A stretch of DNA of 8,523 bases from JALYIM01 sp040003205 (GTDB lineage Bacteria; Acidobacteriota; Terriglobia; Terriglobales; Acidobacteriaceae): the NCBI GenBank assembly GCA_040003205.1, contig JBDUDA010000133.1:1-8523 (forward strand). Reading direction: 5' to 3'. The translations under genes and the position numbers were made by a program. Shown piece by piece: positions 1-6,112 of the stretch. Position 1 is the first letter of the stretch, and every line of letters begins with the position of its first letter. Below the pieces are notes generated by a model that was not told the DNA's origin, ran no database searches, and saw only the letters and a list, made by a program, of their open reading frames with translations.

Positions 1-1
1 G

Positions 2-688
2 AGTTTGGAAACAGAAGACTTTCCAAGGATCACGCTGTTGCACGCATCATTCGCAGAAATCGGAAAGCGCCTCGGTCCAGCATCAGCAGACGGGCTGCTG
101 GCCGATGTAGGAGTGAGCAGTTTGCAGCTCAACGATGCGGCGCGAGGCTTCAGTTTTCAGGCGGAAGGACCACTCGACATGCGCATGAATCCGCAAGCCG
201 AGATGACCGCCGATCAAGTGGTAAACCAGGTTGACGAGGTCACACTTGCCAACCTGATTTACGAATTCGGTGATGAAAGGAGGTCGCGGAGAATCGCCAG
301 AGCCATTGTCCGGTCGCGGCCGATTCGAACTACTGCGCAACTCGCAGAGATCGTATCGGGCGCGGCCCGGCCAATGAACCAGGCTGAAAGAAGAATTCAT
401 CCCGCGACGAAAACTTTTCAAGCTCTCCGAATATTCGTTAACGACGAACTGAAAGACCTGCAAGAGCTGATGAGTTCCGCTCCGCAGGTTCTGAGACCGG
501 GAGGCAGATTAGTGATCATCAGCTTTCACTCGCTGGAAGACCGCATCGTCAAAGATGCTCTCCGCGATGGAGTTAAGCAGGGTCACTACCGGGTACTGAC
601 GAAAAAGCCGGTGACGCCAGCGGAAGAAGAGATTCAACGGAATCCGCGATCGCGAAGCGCAAAATTGCGGGCAGCAGAACGAGTTTGA
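2..688 (+). CDS. rsmH: 16S rRNA (cytosine(1402)-N(4))-methyltransferase RsmH, 3' part
   Basis: RsmH (MraW) uses S-adenosylmethionine to methylate N4 of cytosine 1402 in the decoding centre of 16S rRNA. The frame is open to the left edge, so the gene is cut by the window; roughly 80-90 N-terminal residues, including the first SAM-binding glycine motif, lie outside. What is visible matches the family well: DVGVSSLQLND followed by RGFSF and GPLDMRMN, then RRIARAIV, the HPATKTFQALRIFVNDEL segment, and near the C terminus LRPGGRLVIISFHSLEDRIVK and the closing NPRSRSAKLRAAERV. These are family signatures, and the order and spacing agree with E. coli RsmH. The TTG at position 5 is not the true start. 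As in other bacteria it heads the dcw gene order, just upstream of ftsL and ftsI. Nothing looks broken. Confidence 0.95.
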   Translation, partial: SLETEDFPRITLLHASFAEIGKRLGPASADGLLADVGVSSLQLNDAARGFSFQAEGPLDMRMNPQAEMTADQVVNQVDEVTLANLIYEFGDERRSRRIARAIVRSRPIRTTAQLAEIVSGAARPMNQAERRIHPATKTFQALRIFVNDELKDLQELMSSAPQVLRPGGRLVIISFHSLEDRIVKDALRDGVKQGHYRVLTKKPVTPAEEEIQRNPRSRSAKLRAAERV

Positions 689-708
689 AGATTTCAGAAA
701 CTGCAATC

Positions 709-716
709 GGGGAGGT
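709..716 (+). promoter_or_regulatory. Strong Shine-Dalgarno site of the 53-residue gene
   Basis: GGGGAGGT lies 6 nt before the ATG at 723, an almost complete match to the anti-Shine-Dalgarno sequence. It is the best ribosome binding site seen in this part of the window and is the main reason to believe the short gene that follows. Confidence 0.7.
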
Positions 717-722
717 ACAGCA

Positions 723-884
723 ATGTATAAGGGCACACTCATAAACGACTTAATAGCAGCAGTAGAAAAAGCAGAAGGACAGGTGATGTCGCCTGCGGAG
801 AGTCAAGAAGAAACGCTAACCTCCTTTTATGCACTAACGCAACATGAACTCGCGAATTTGGATTCGCTCGCTGGGGTGGCTTAA
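723..884 (+). CDS. Small unrecognised protein (53 aa) between rsmH and ftsL
   Basis: This reading frame of 53 codons begins MYKGTLINDLIAAVEKAE and ends DSLAGVA. It is supported by a very good Shine-Dalgarno sequence 6 nt upstream, by filling the space between rsmH and ftsL, and by its stop overlapping the ftsL start (TAATG, one shared base), a usual sign of translational coupling. The product is predicted soluble and mildly acidic, with an amphipathic helix near residues 6-19 and no signal peptide, membrane span or cysteine. I do not recognise a family. Its place suggests production together with FtsL, so a role in or around division or wall synthesis is possible, but this is inference from position only. 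It might alternatively be just a leader that sets ftsL translation. Confidence 0.72.
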   Translation: MYKGTLINDLIAAVEKAEGQVMSPAESQEETLTSFYALTQHELANLDSLAGVA

Positions 885-1354
885 TGGCAGCACGAAGCGC
901 GGTAACGTTCTCTTCCAATACAACTCCCGCAAACCGAATCGCATTTTGGGCCGGCACGCCGGAAGTTTACTTCTCCAAACCAATCGACAACTCACGCCTG
1001 GTGCAAGTGGAAGACCCGCGCCGCGGACGCGAGATGAGGCACTTTGGTATCGCGCTCGGCTTTCTCTTCCTGCTGGTGATGACTTACGCGTTCCAGCACT
1101 TCAAAGCCATCGAGTACGGATACAACATTCAAACTTTGAAATCCCAGCGGGACGGCATTGTCGAGATGAATCGTGCTCTGCGTCTCGAAGAAGCCACACT
1201 GAGCAATCCGGATCGCATCGAGAAGATCGCCCGGCAATTTGGACTTCAGCCACTTGAGGCTGGCCAGGTAATGCGCATGGACGCTGGCGCCTCCGAGGGA
1301 GCTTCTCCGGTGATGGCAGCGATTACTCCGATTTCCGTGGTGCCGGGCCGGTAA
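884..1354 (+). CDS. ftsL: Cell division protein FtsL
   Basis: FtsL is a small bitopic membrane protein of the divisome that pairs with FtsB and FtsQ and helps activate the FtsW-FtsI wall synthase at the septum. This 156-residue product has a cytoplasmic N-terminal segment of about 52 residues, one membrane span at about 53-70 (HFGIALGFLFLLVMTYAF), then a heptad-like helix at about 74-107 and the family-typical NPDRIEKIARQFGLQPLEAGQV segment (108-129), split here by the usual Asn-Pro helix break. The ATG at 884 is chosen because it overlaps the preceding stop (TAATG); a GGGGTGG stretch just upstream may serve the ribosome. Sequence identity within FtsL is always low, so the call rests on topology, the C-terminal motif and the place between rsmH and ftsI. 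The N-terminal tail is longer than the 30-odd residues of E. coli FtsL. Confidence 0.85.
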   Translation: MAARSAVTFSSNTTPANRIAFWAGTPEVYFSKPIDNSRLVQVEDPRRGREMRHFGIALGFLFLLVMTYAFQHFKAIEYGYNIQTLKSQRDGIVEMNRALRLEEATLSNPDRIEKIARQFGLQPLEAGQVMRMDAGASEGASPVMAAITPISVVPGR

Positions 1355-1377
1355 CGACGGACCTGCGGTTAATGTAG

Positions 1378-1408
1378 ACCCTCCCCCAATAGCTTCATCG
1401 AGGGTTTT
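1378..1408 (+). terminator. Hairpin with T-run after ftsL (possible weak terminator)
   Basis: ACCCTC (1378-1383) can pair with GAGGGT (1400-1405), a 6-bp stem with a 16-nt loop, followed by TTTT counting the last stem base. It lies 24 nt after the ftsL stop. The stem is short and the loop large, so full termination is doubtful. Confidence 0.25.
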
Positions 1409-1409
1409 C

Positions 1410-1446
1410 TCTGGCGGCTTGCGCAACCTCGCATGCCGCCAGATTT
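1410..1446 (+). terminator. Strong 9-bp hairpin upstream of ftsI (terminator or attenuator)
   Basis: TCTGGCGGC (1410-1418) is perfectly complementary to GCCGCCAGA (1435-1443), with a 16-nt loop that itself contains the palindrome TTGCGCAA (1419-1426). Only three T residues follow, so it is a poor intrinsic terminator by the usual rule, but the stem is GC-rich and stable. It stands 41 bp before the ftsI start and could trim transcription between ftsL and ftsI, protect mRNA, or be a protein or RNA binding structure. The structure is seen; the role is inference. Confidence 0.4.
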
Positions 1447-1484
1447 GTCTAACGAATTTCGAGCGCGATTTCTGAGGACTATCC

Positions 1485-3743
1485 GTGGCGACCAATCCAG
1501 CCCGCAACAACGCTCGCAAACGGCTCTATGTTCTGAGCGCGATACTTGCTTTATGGTGCCTGGGAATCTGTTTCCGGCTCGTCTATCTCCAAATCTTTCG
1601 CTACGAAGCTTTTCTTAAACGAGCAGAGCATCAGCAGACTCGTACCGTAGAGATCGCCGCCCGGCGCGGCCTAGTCTACGACCGGGCAGGCCGCGAATTG
1701 GCAATGTCAACCGCGGTGGATTCAGTCTTTGCTGTGCCTTCAGAAATCCCAGACTTGGCCTCGACTATTTCCTTAATCACGCGCATTACCAAAGCCGAGC
1801 CGCACGAATTATTAGCTCGCTGCAAAGCTTCGAAGAGTTTTTGCTGGGTGGCGCGTAAGGCCGATACGGAAATCGCCGAACGTATTAAGTCCTTGAATCT
1901 TCGCGGTATCTATCTTCAGAAAGAGTCCAAGCGTTTTTATCCTAAGAAAGAACTCGCCGCCCAGGTGCTCGGCTACGTCGGCATGGATGACGAAGGCCTC
2001 AGTGGAATCGAACGCGAGTACGACGACAAGATGCGGGGATCTACCGGACGCATGCTGATGTCGGTGGACGCACACAAAAAATTGTTTGGCAGCGTTGAGA
2101 AGCAGCCAGATCCAGGCCAGAACATAGTGCTGACGGTAGATGAGAACATCCAGCACATCGCCGACAAAGAATTACAGGTGGCGATGCAAGAGACGCACGC
2201 CGTCGCCGGAACGGTGGTAGTTGAGAATCCGCATACCGGAGAAATTCTGGCGCTCGCGAATCGTCCGACATTCAACCCCAACCTCGCAAAAGAAATTACT
2301 CCGGAGAAGTTAAAGAATCACGCCGTCAGCGATGTCTATGAACCCGGCTCAACTTTTAAATTAGTCACGTTGTCCGCTGCGCTGGAAGAAAAAGTCACCA
2401 ACCCTAACGAAGTTTTCGACTGTCAGATGGGATCAATCGTGTTCAATGGCATGCGCATTCGCGACAGCCGCCCGCATGGATTACTCACTGTGACGCAGAT
2501 TCTTGCCGAGTCGAGCGACGTGGGCGCGATTAAAGTTGCGTTGCGCCTGGGAGAAGACCGATTTTACAAATACATTCGAGCTTACGGATTCGGCTCTCCA
2601 ACGGGCATTGAACTCCCCGGAGAATCTCGCGGTCTAACCAAACCTGTGAGCCGCTGGTCGAAAGTTTCGATGGGCGCGATCTCGATGGGACAGGAAATCG
2701 GAATCACTCCGATCCAATTGTCGTCGCTGGTTTCGACCATCGCCAACGACGGAGTGTGGGTATCGCCGCGCATCGTGGCCTCAACTACCGAGCCGCAGAA
2801 AACGCCGCAGACGGTTGCATTTCATCCCGCCAGCGAACATCGCGTCATCTCTACCATGACAGCCGCGCAGATGAAGAAGATGATGCAGCAAGTCGTGCTC
2901 GAGGGCACCGGACGCAAAGCAATTCTCGAGGGATATTCTTCCGCCGGCAAGACAGGAACCGCGCAAAAAGTTGATCCAGCCACACACGCCTATTCACGTA
3001 CAAAATATATCGGCTCGTTCGCAGGATTTGCGCCCGTCAACAATCCAGCCATCGTGGTTTCCGTCATTCTCGATTCGGCGGTCGGTCTGCATCAAGGCGG
3101 ACAGGTCGCCGCCCCGGTGTTCCAACGAATCTCTCAGCAAGTCCTCGAATACCTGCACGTGCAACACGACGTGGACCTGCCTAGCAGCCGCCAGATATTG
3201 CTGGCGCGCAGAAACGTTAAGGACGAGGAACTGGCGGAAGCTTCTCCCGATCATCTTGGGTCGGGATTGGATGCGGCCGAAGGTTCTTCTCTTGAAGCAA
3301 ACATGATGCCTCCGAAATCGTTGACGCCAGAATTCTCGGCGGGCTCGAAAGTAGCTGCTTCAGCATCGCCCACGCCAAATCAGTCCGACACCGTAGTTCC
3401 CGCAGCCATGAGAGAACGTGAATACGCGGAGAAGCTTGAGAGGCCCGCTCCTCGGGCTGCCACCCGCGAGCCTCGTAATTCTGTAGCAATAACAGCAGCT
3501 GCGGCCCCCCCGACAATTTCCAGCGGCACGGTTGTGCTCGAGGTAGAACAGGGCGGAATCACGGTGCCGTCCTTCCTGGGGAAGACTGTCAGAAACGCGG
3601 TCGAAACGGCGCAGGATACTGGCTTGGACATCGCCCCTCTGGGCAGCGGGCTAGCTCGTGCGCAATCACCGCCACCGGGCTCGCACGTTCCCGCCGGATC
3701 AAGAGTGACCGTCACCTTCGGACGCCTGCACAGCGATAACTAA
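1485..3743 (+). CDS. ftsI: Peptidoglycan transpeptidase FtsI (class B penicillin-binding protein with one PASTA domain)
   Basis: This 752-residue protein is the septal D,D-transpeptidase that crosslinks peptidoglycan together with FtsW. Order of parts: short cytoplasmic tail, membrane anchor at about 14-37, the RRGLVYDRAGRELA start of the class B dimerisation domain (60-73), the transpeptidase domain (about 215-555), a Pro/Ala/Ser-rich linker of about 120 residues, and one PASTA domain (about 689-747: VPSFLGKTVRNAVETAQDTG, then PPPGSHVPAGSRVTV). Catalytic motifs: STFK at 289-292 with Ser289 as nucleophile, and KTG at 489-491. The middle SXN motif reads SSD (343-345), with Asp where division PBPs usually have Asn. 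The GTG start is chosen for its TGAGGA ribosome site 7 nt upstream and because the membrane anchor follows. It closes the dcw run here; murE does not follow. Confidence 0.95.
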   Translation: MATNPARNNARKRLYVLSAILALWCLGICFRLVYLQIFRYEAFLKRAEHQQTRTVEIAARRGLVYDRAGRELAMSTAVDSVFAVPSEIPDLASTISLITRITKAEPHELLARCKASKSFCWVARKADTEIAERIKSLNLRGIYLQKESKRFYPKKELAAQVLGYVGMDDEGLSGIEREYDDKMRGSTGRMLMSVDAHKKLFGSVEKQPDPGQNIVLTVDENIQHIADKELQVAMQETHAVAGTVVVENPHTGEILALANRPTFNPNLAKEITPEKLKNHAVSDVYEPGSTFKLVTLSAALEEKVTNPNEVFDCQMGSIVFNGMRIRDSRPHGLLTVTQILAESSDVGAIKVALRLGEDRFYKYIRAYGFGSPTGIELPGESRGLTKPVSRWSKVSMGAISMGQEIGITPIQLSSLVSTIANDGVWVSPRIVASTTEPQKTPQTVAFHPASEHRVISTMTAAQMKKMMQQVVLEGTGRKAILEGYSSAGKTGTAQKVDPATHAYSRTKYIGSFAGFAPVNNPAIVVSVILDSAVGLHQGGQVAAPVFQRISQQVLEYLHVQHDVDLPSSRQILLARRNVKDEELAEASPDHLGSGLDAAEGSSLEANMMPPKSLTPEFSAGSKVAASASPTPNQSDTVVPAAMREREYAEKLERPAPRAATREPRNSVAITAAAAPPTISSGTVVLEVEQGGITVPSFLGKTVRNAVETAQDTGLDIAPLGSGLARAQSPPPGSHVPAGSRVTVTFGRLHSDN

Positions 3744-3783
3744 TCGCTATTGCTCCCCCTCCTGAAGTTTCAGGCAAAACCGA

Positions 3784-3789
3784 TACAAT
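3784..3789 (+). promoter_or_regulatory. Candidate -10 element (TACAAT) of the 3817 gene
   Basis: TACAAT (5 of 6 to the sigma-70 consensus) lies 27 bp before the ATG at 3817, within the 73-bp gap after ftsI. The -35 region is poor: CTGAAG at 3762-3767 with 16-bp spacing matches in only 3 positions. It would place transcription start near 3796 and suggests that the genes after ftsI may be a separate transcription unit. Confidence 0.35.
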
Positions 3790-3816
3790 GTTGCTGGCGT
3801 CAGGGGAGAGAGTCGA

Positions 3817-4458
3817 ATGAGCGAAAGAAATATTTACGTCACTTTAAGCGGACTGCCATTGTCATTTCATCTGGAGTGGCCATTCCGAAAATCCACCTCC
3901 GGAGCAGATTTCTGGGTGCTGCATGGAGACATCAAGCTGGAAAATTCAGAGGGCCTGCATGCGCTGGTGTCGGTGAATCTTTCCGCTACCGTGCATGAGG
4001 TCGTGCCTTCCATCGAACCCAAAGATATCGAGGCGCCTGTCATTAACGCTCTCAGAAAAGAAGTGGATAAGCGGCAGCTGGAATTCTTAAAATCCGGCAA
4101 ACGAGTGCCAGCGCAATTCTCCAGCCGCCATTACGATTTCAAGCGCAACGCTTGGGTCTTCGGCAAAGCCAGCGACGGAGACATTTCTTTATTATTGGCG
4201 CGAAAAGTTTACTGGCAAACTCGCCTGGCAGGAGGTCCGGTTTGGATGGGGAACCCGACGGAGGCGCTCTATGTGCAGACGACGACTGAGCACATCCTCG
4301 AGGTGGCCAAAAAATTAGAAGTTGACGGGCTACTGAAGTTGGAAGGGGACCAAGCTACGGCCAACGCTGCGTGGATGACTCAGGGCGCAAAGTTCGAAGC
4401 GGATATGCGATTGGCGCTCGATGAGTTGGAGAAGAAACACGCCTTCGAGAGAGGGTAA
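3817..4458 (+). CDS. Uncharacterised soluble protein (213 aa)
   Basis: I do not recognise this family. The ATG at 3817 has a GGGGAGAG ribosome site about 8 nt upstream (3800-3810 area). The product has no signal peptide or membrane span. Its first 65 residues look beta-rich (alternating hydrophobic stretches YVTLSGLPLSFHLEW, DFWVLHGDIKLE, HALVSVNLSATVHEVVP), followed by a helix at about 70-92 (IEAPVINALRKEVDKRQLEFL), a basic, aromatic stretch (SSRHYDFKRNAWVFGK, 102-117), and a C-terminal helical part (158-210) rich in Lys and Glu. There are no cysteines and no obvious catalytic motif. It has the look of a conserved lineage-specific protein rather than a chance frame: composition and codon use match the neighbours. 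The next gene starts 18 bp after it on the same strand, so the two are probably cotranscribed. Confidence 0.8.
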   Translation: MSERNIYVTLSGLPLSFHLEWPFRKSTSGADFWVLHGDIKLENSEGLHALVSVNLSATVHEVVPSIEPKDIEAPVINALRKEVDKRQLEFLKSGKRVPAQFSSRHYDFKRNAWVFGKASDGDISLLLARKVYWQTRLAGGPVWMGNPTEALYVQTTTEHILEVAKKLEVDGLLKLEGDQATANAAWMTQGAKFEADMRLALDELEKKHAFERG

Positions 4459-4476
4459 AATCCCGTAGCCAACCCA

Positions 4477-4935
4477 ATGCAAACGTGGATCACTCAGCAT
4501 CCGGCCGTGCTTTGGTTGATCATTCCGGCTTATCCCATAGCGCTTTTCCTCGGGATAGCCGCACTCCTCAGTTACCTCGGAGGTTGGTCAGCCCTGGCGA
4601 AGCAATTTCGCCTGATGGGCGTTTTTGCCGGAGTGCGGTGGAAGATGCAGAGCGGCCACATGCGAGGCTTCGCCGGTTATAACAATTGCCTGACCGTGGG
4701 ATGCAGTCCTGAGGGTCTGTACATCGCAATGATTCCGTTGTTTCGTTTTCGGCATCCGCCGCTGCTGGTTCCTTGGCACGAAATCGCCGTGTCGCGCAGA
4801 AAGATTATCTTCTGGGACTACGTGCGATTCGGACTGGGACGCGAACTCGATATCCCGTTTACGGTGCGTCCAAAATTAGCGGAAAATCTCAAACTTGCAG
4901 CTGGAGACCGCTGGCCCACGGAACTGGTTACGTAA
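4477..4935 (+). CDS. Uncharacterised membrane-anchored protein (152 aa)
   Basis: This small protein begins with a long hydrophobic stretch (about 11-35, VLWLIIPAYPIALFLGIAAL and on) that is one long or two short membrane segments, then about 115 residues expected on the cytoplasmic side. The later part has a beta-rich pattern (CLTVGCSPEGLYIAMIP, 71-87; PPLLVPWHEIAVSRRK, 94-109) in which a bulky, basic strand pair ending in VPW-H-EI recalls small PH-like domains of bacterial membrane proteins; that likeness is weak and is my inference. Two cysteines (71, 76) are present. The start lacks a good ribosome site at the normal distance; the nearest purine run, GAGAGGG, is some 20 nt upstream inside the end of the previous gene. 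It lies 18 bp downstream of the 3817 gene and ends 13 bp from the stop of the converging GlcG-like gene. Function unknown. Confidence 0.78.
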   Translation: MQTWITQHPAVLWLIIPAYPIALFLGIAALLSYLGGWSALAKQFRLMGVFAGVRWKMQSGHMRGFAGYNNCLTVGCSPEGLYIAMIPLFRFRHPPLLVPWHEIAVSRRKIIFWDYVRFGLGRELDIPFTVRPKLAENLKLAAGDRWPTELVT

Positions 4936-4948
4936 GACTCCGCGACTT

Positions 4949-5341
4949 TTAAAAAGCCGCCGCGCCCGCCTCGGCGACACTATGGTCCTGCTCGCCCGAT
5001 CCGCCGCTCACGCCGATTGAGCCGACTACTTTACCATTTTTCTTTAGCGGAATTCCTCCCGCGAAGATCATGATCTTGCCGTCGTTCGAGGCATTGATTC
5101 CAAAAAATTGTCCGCCAGACTGCGAATGGGTAGCCAGATCCTTGGTCGCGATATCGAAAGCCCGCGCCGTATAAGCCTTCTTGATAGAAATATCAATGCT
5201 GCCGAGCCAGGCGCCGTCCATGCGGACGTGGGACACCAAATTTCCGCCTTCATCCGCGACGGCAATATTCATTGGCTGTCCGATTTCTTTAGCTTTTTTT
5301 TCTGCCGCTGCAATGATCCGGCGCGCGTCTTCGAGGGTCAT
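4949..5341 (-). CDS. GlcG/HbpS family protein (heme-binding-like, DUF336)
   Basis: The 130-residue product fits the GlcG/HbpS family (Pfam Haem_degrading) in length and along its whole sequence: N-terminal helix LEDARRIIAAAEKKAKEIG, the strand NIAVADEGGNLVSHVRMDGAW (25-45), the helix SIDISIKKAYTARAF (48-62), then GGIPLKKNGKVVGSIGVSGGSGEQDHSVAEAG (95-126). Family members include the heme-binding HbpS of Streptomyces and GlcG encoded near glycolate genes; some take part in redox sensing, others in compound breakdown, so the precise role here is unknown. There is no signal peptide, so it should be cytoplasmic. The ATG at 5341 is supported by a strong AAGGAG site 10 nt upstream. It follows the anti-sigma gene by 105 bp on the same strand and may have its own promoter. 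Confidence 0.88.
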   Translation of the reverse strand: MTLEDARRIIAAAEKKAKEIGQPMNIAVADEGGNLVSHVRMDGAWLGSIDISIKKAYTARAFDIATKDLATHSQSGGQFFGINASNDGKIMIFAGGIPLKKNGKVVGSIGVSGGSGEQDHSVAEAGAAAF

Positions 5342-5353
5342 AGAAAATTTTCT
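5342..5353. promoter_or_regulatory. 12-bp perfect palindrome in the leader of the GlcG-like gene
   Basis: AGAAAATTTTCT is a perfect inverted repeat that lies directly between the ribosome site (AAGGAG, complement of 5352-5357) and the start codon on the minus strand, overlapping the ribosome site by two bases. It could be a repressor operator or an RNA hairpin element, but A/T-rich palindromes of this size also arise by chance. Confidence 0.25.
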
Positions 5354-5446
5354 CCTTATCGAACATAACTCGTCACATTACATTATCAGGAATTTTGCAG
5401 TGGATGTCCGTTCAGATGGGGTGAAAGGGATACGACGAAACGAAAC

Positions 5447-6112
5447 TTACCCCTTTACGCTGATCTTGGAAAAAGACAGAACCGCGCGGCCTGAGGTCGG
5501 ATGTCCCATGGAAGTAGCGGGACGGAACGTCGTAAAAATTAGCATGTTCTTCACCGGCGAAGGCAAGTCTTTACCTTCGTCGGGATTCGAAAGAATGCGG
5601 TAATCCTGCACGCGCCCATTGGAGTCTACGTAGGCTTCGATCACCAACGAATCTTCCTGAATGGCGTCGAGCCCCGTCCCAAAAGCAGATTGCTGCAATT
5701 GCGGAGCAGTGTAGAGCATCAGCGGAACGTCAGGATATTGCGCCTCGAGTGGCGAGGCGAGAACTCCGGTCAGCAATCCGAAAATCAAGATAGCGGCGAC
5801 CAGTCCCGCAGTGACCGGCACCATGAAAGCTGAAACTGCATTTCCCAGGCGAGCGCGCAGGCCTTCAAGGTACGGGCGCCGTCTGTTCGCGACTTCCCTT
5901 GAAATAGCCGAGCGAAGTTTCAGCGACAAATCCGGGGAAGCTTTCCGCCGTCCTATCTTGCCCAGAAGCTGCTGCACCTGATGGAGCGATGCGTATTCCT
6001 GATGACACTGCACGCAGGACTGAAGATGGTCACTGAGCGCGCCCATCTGTTTGCCGGTCACAGCTCCATCCAGGTACGGAGAGAATAATGTCTTGGCTTC
6101 GCCGCACTTCAT
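5447..6112 (-). CDS. Zinc-finger anti-sigma factor with TonB-C-like outer domain
   Basis: This 221-residue protein is the likely membrane-bound anti-sigma partner of the preceding sigma factor. The N terminus carries the ZAS/zf-HC2 motif: Cys3, His29, Cys33 and Cys36 (H-x3-C-x2-C), which in this family binds zinc and holds the sigma factor. A basic juxtamembrane region (about 75-90) precedes one membrane span at about 95-119 (FMVPVTAGLVAAILIFGLLT). The outer part (about 155-218) reads SLVIEAYVDSNGRVQDYRIL, then TTFRPATSMGHPTSGRAVLSF, the pattern of a TonB C-terminal-like fold (VDxxGRVxDxxVL, then FxPAxxxGxP), which I infer rather than prove. Its ATG overlaps the sigma stop in ATGA, so the two are translationally coupled. 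Usual logic: signal or proteolysis at the outer domain frees the sigma. Confidence 0.87.
   Translation of the reverse strand: MKCGEAKTLFSPYLDGAVTGKQMGALSDHLQSCVQCHQEYASLHQVQQLLGKIGRRKASPDLSLKLRSAISREVANRRRPYLEGLRARLGNAVSAFMVPVTAGLVAAILIFGLLTGVLASPLEAQYPDVPLMLYTAPQLQQSAFGTGLDAIQEDSLVIEAYVDSNGRVQDYRILSNPDEGKDLPSPVKNMLIFTTFRPATSMGHPTSGRAVLSFSKISVKG

Noticed and set aside
992..1519. Long minus-strand frame (175 residues) across ftsL and the gap
   Set aside because: Opposite strand shadow of ftsL with low-quality protein composition (many Arg, His, Ser) and no ribosome site.
1485..3743. Reading the PBP as elongation-type PBP2 (MrdA) because of the SSD motif
   Set aside because: Place after ftsL in the dcw cluster, the division-type N-terminal domain and the PASTA tail all favour FtsI; the single motif residue is not enough.
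3761..3774. Hairpin CCTGAAGTTTCAGG after ftsI as a terminator
   Set aside because: Only a 5-bp stem with a 4-nt loop and no T-run follows; not enough for a terminator call.
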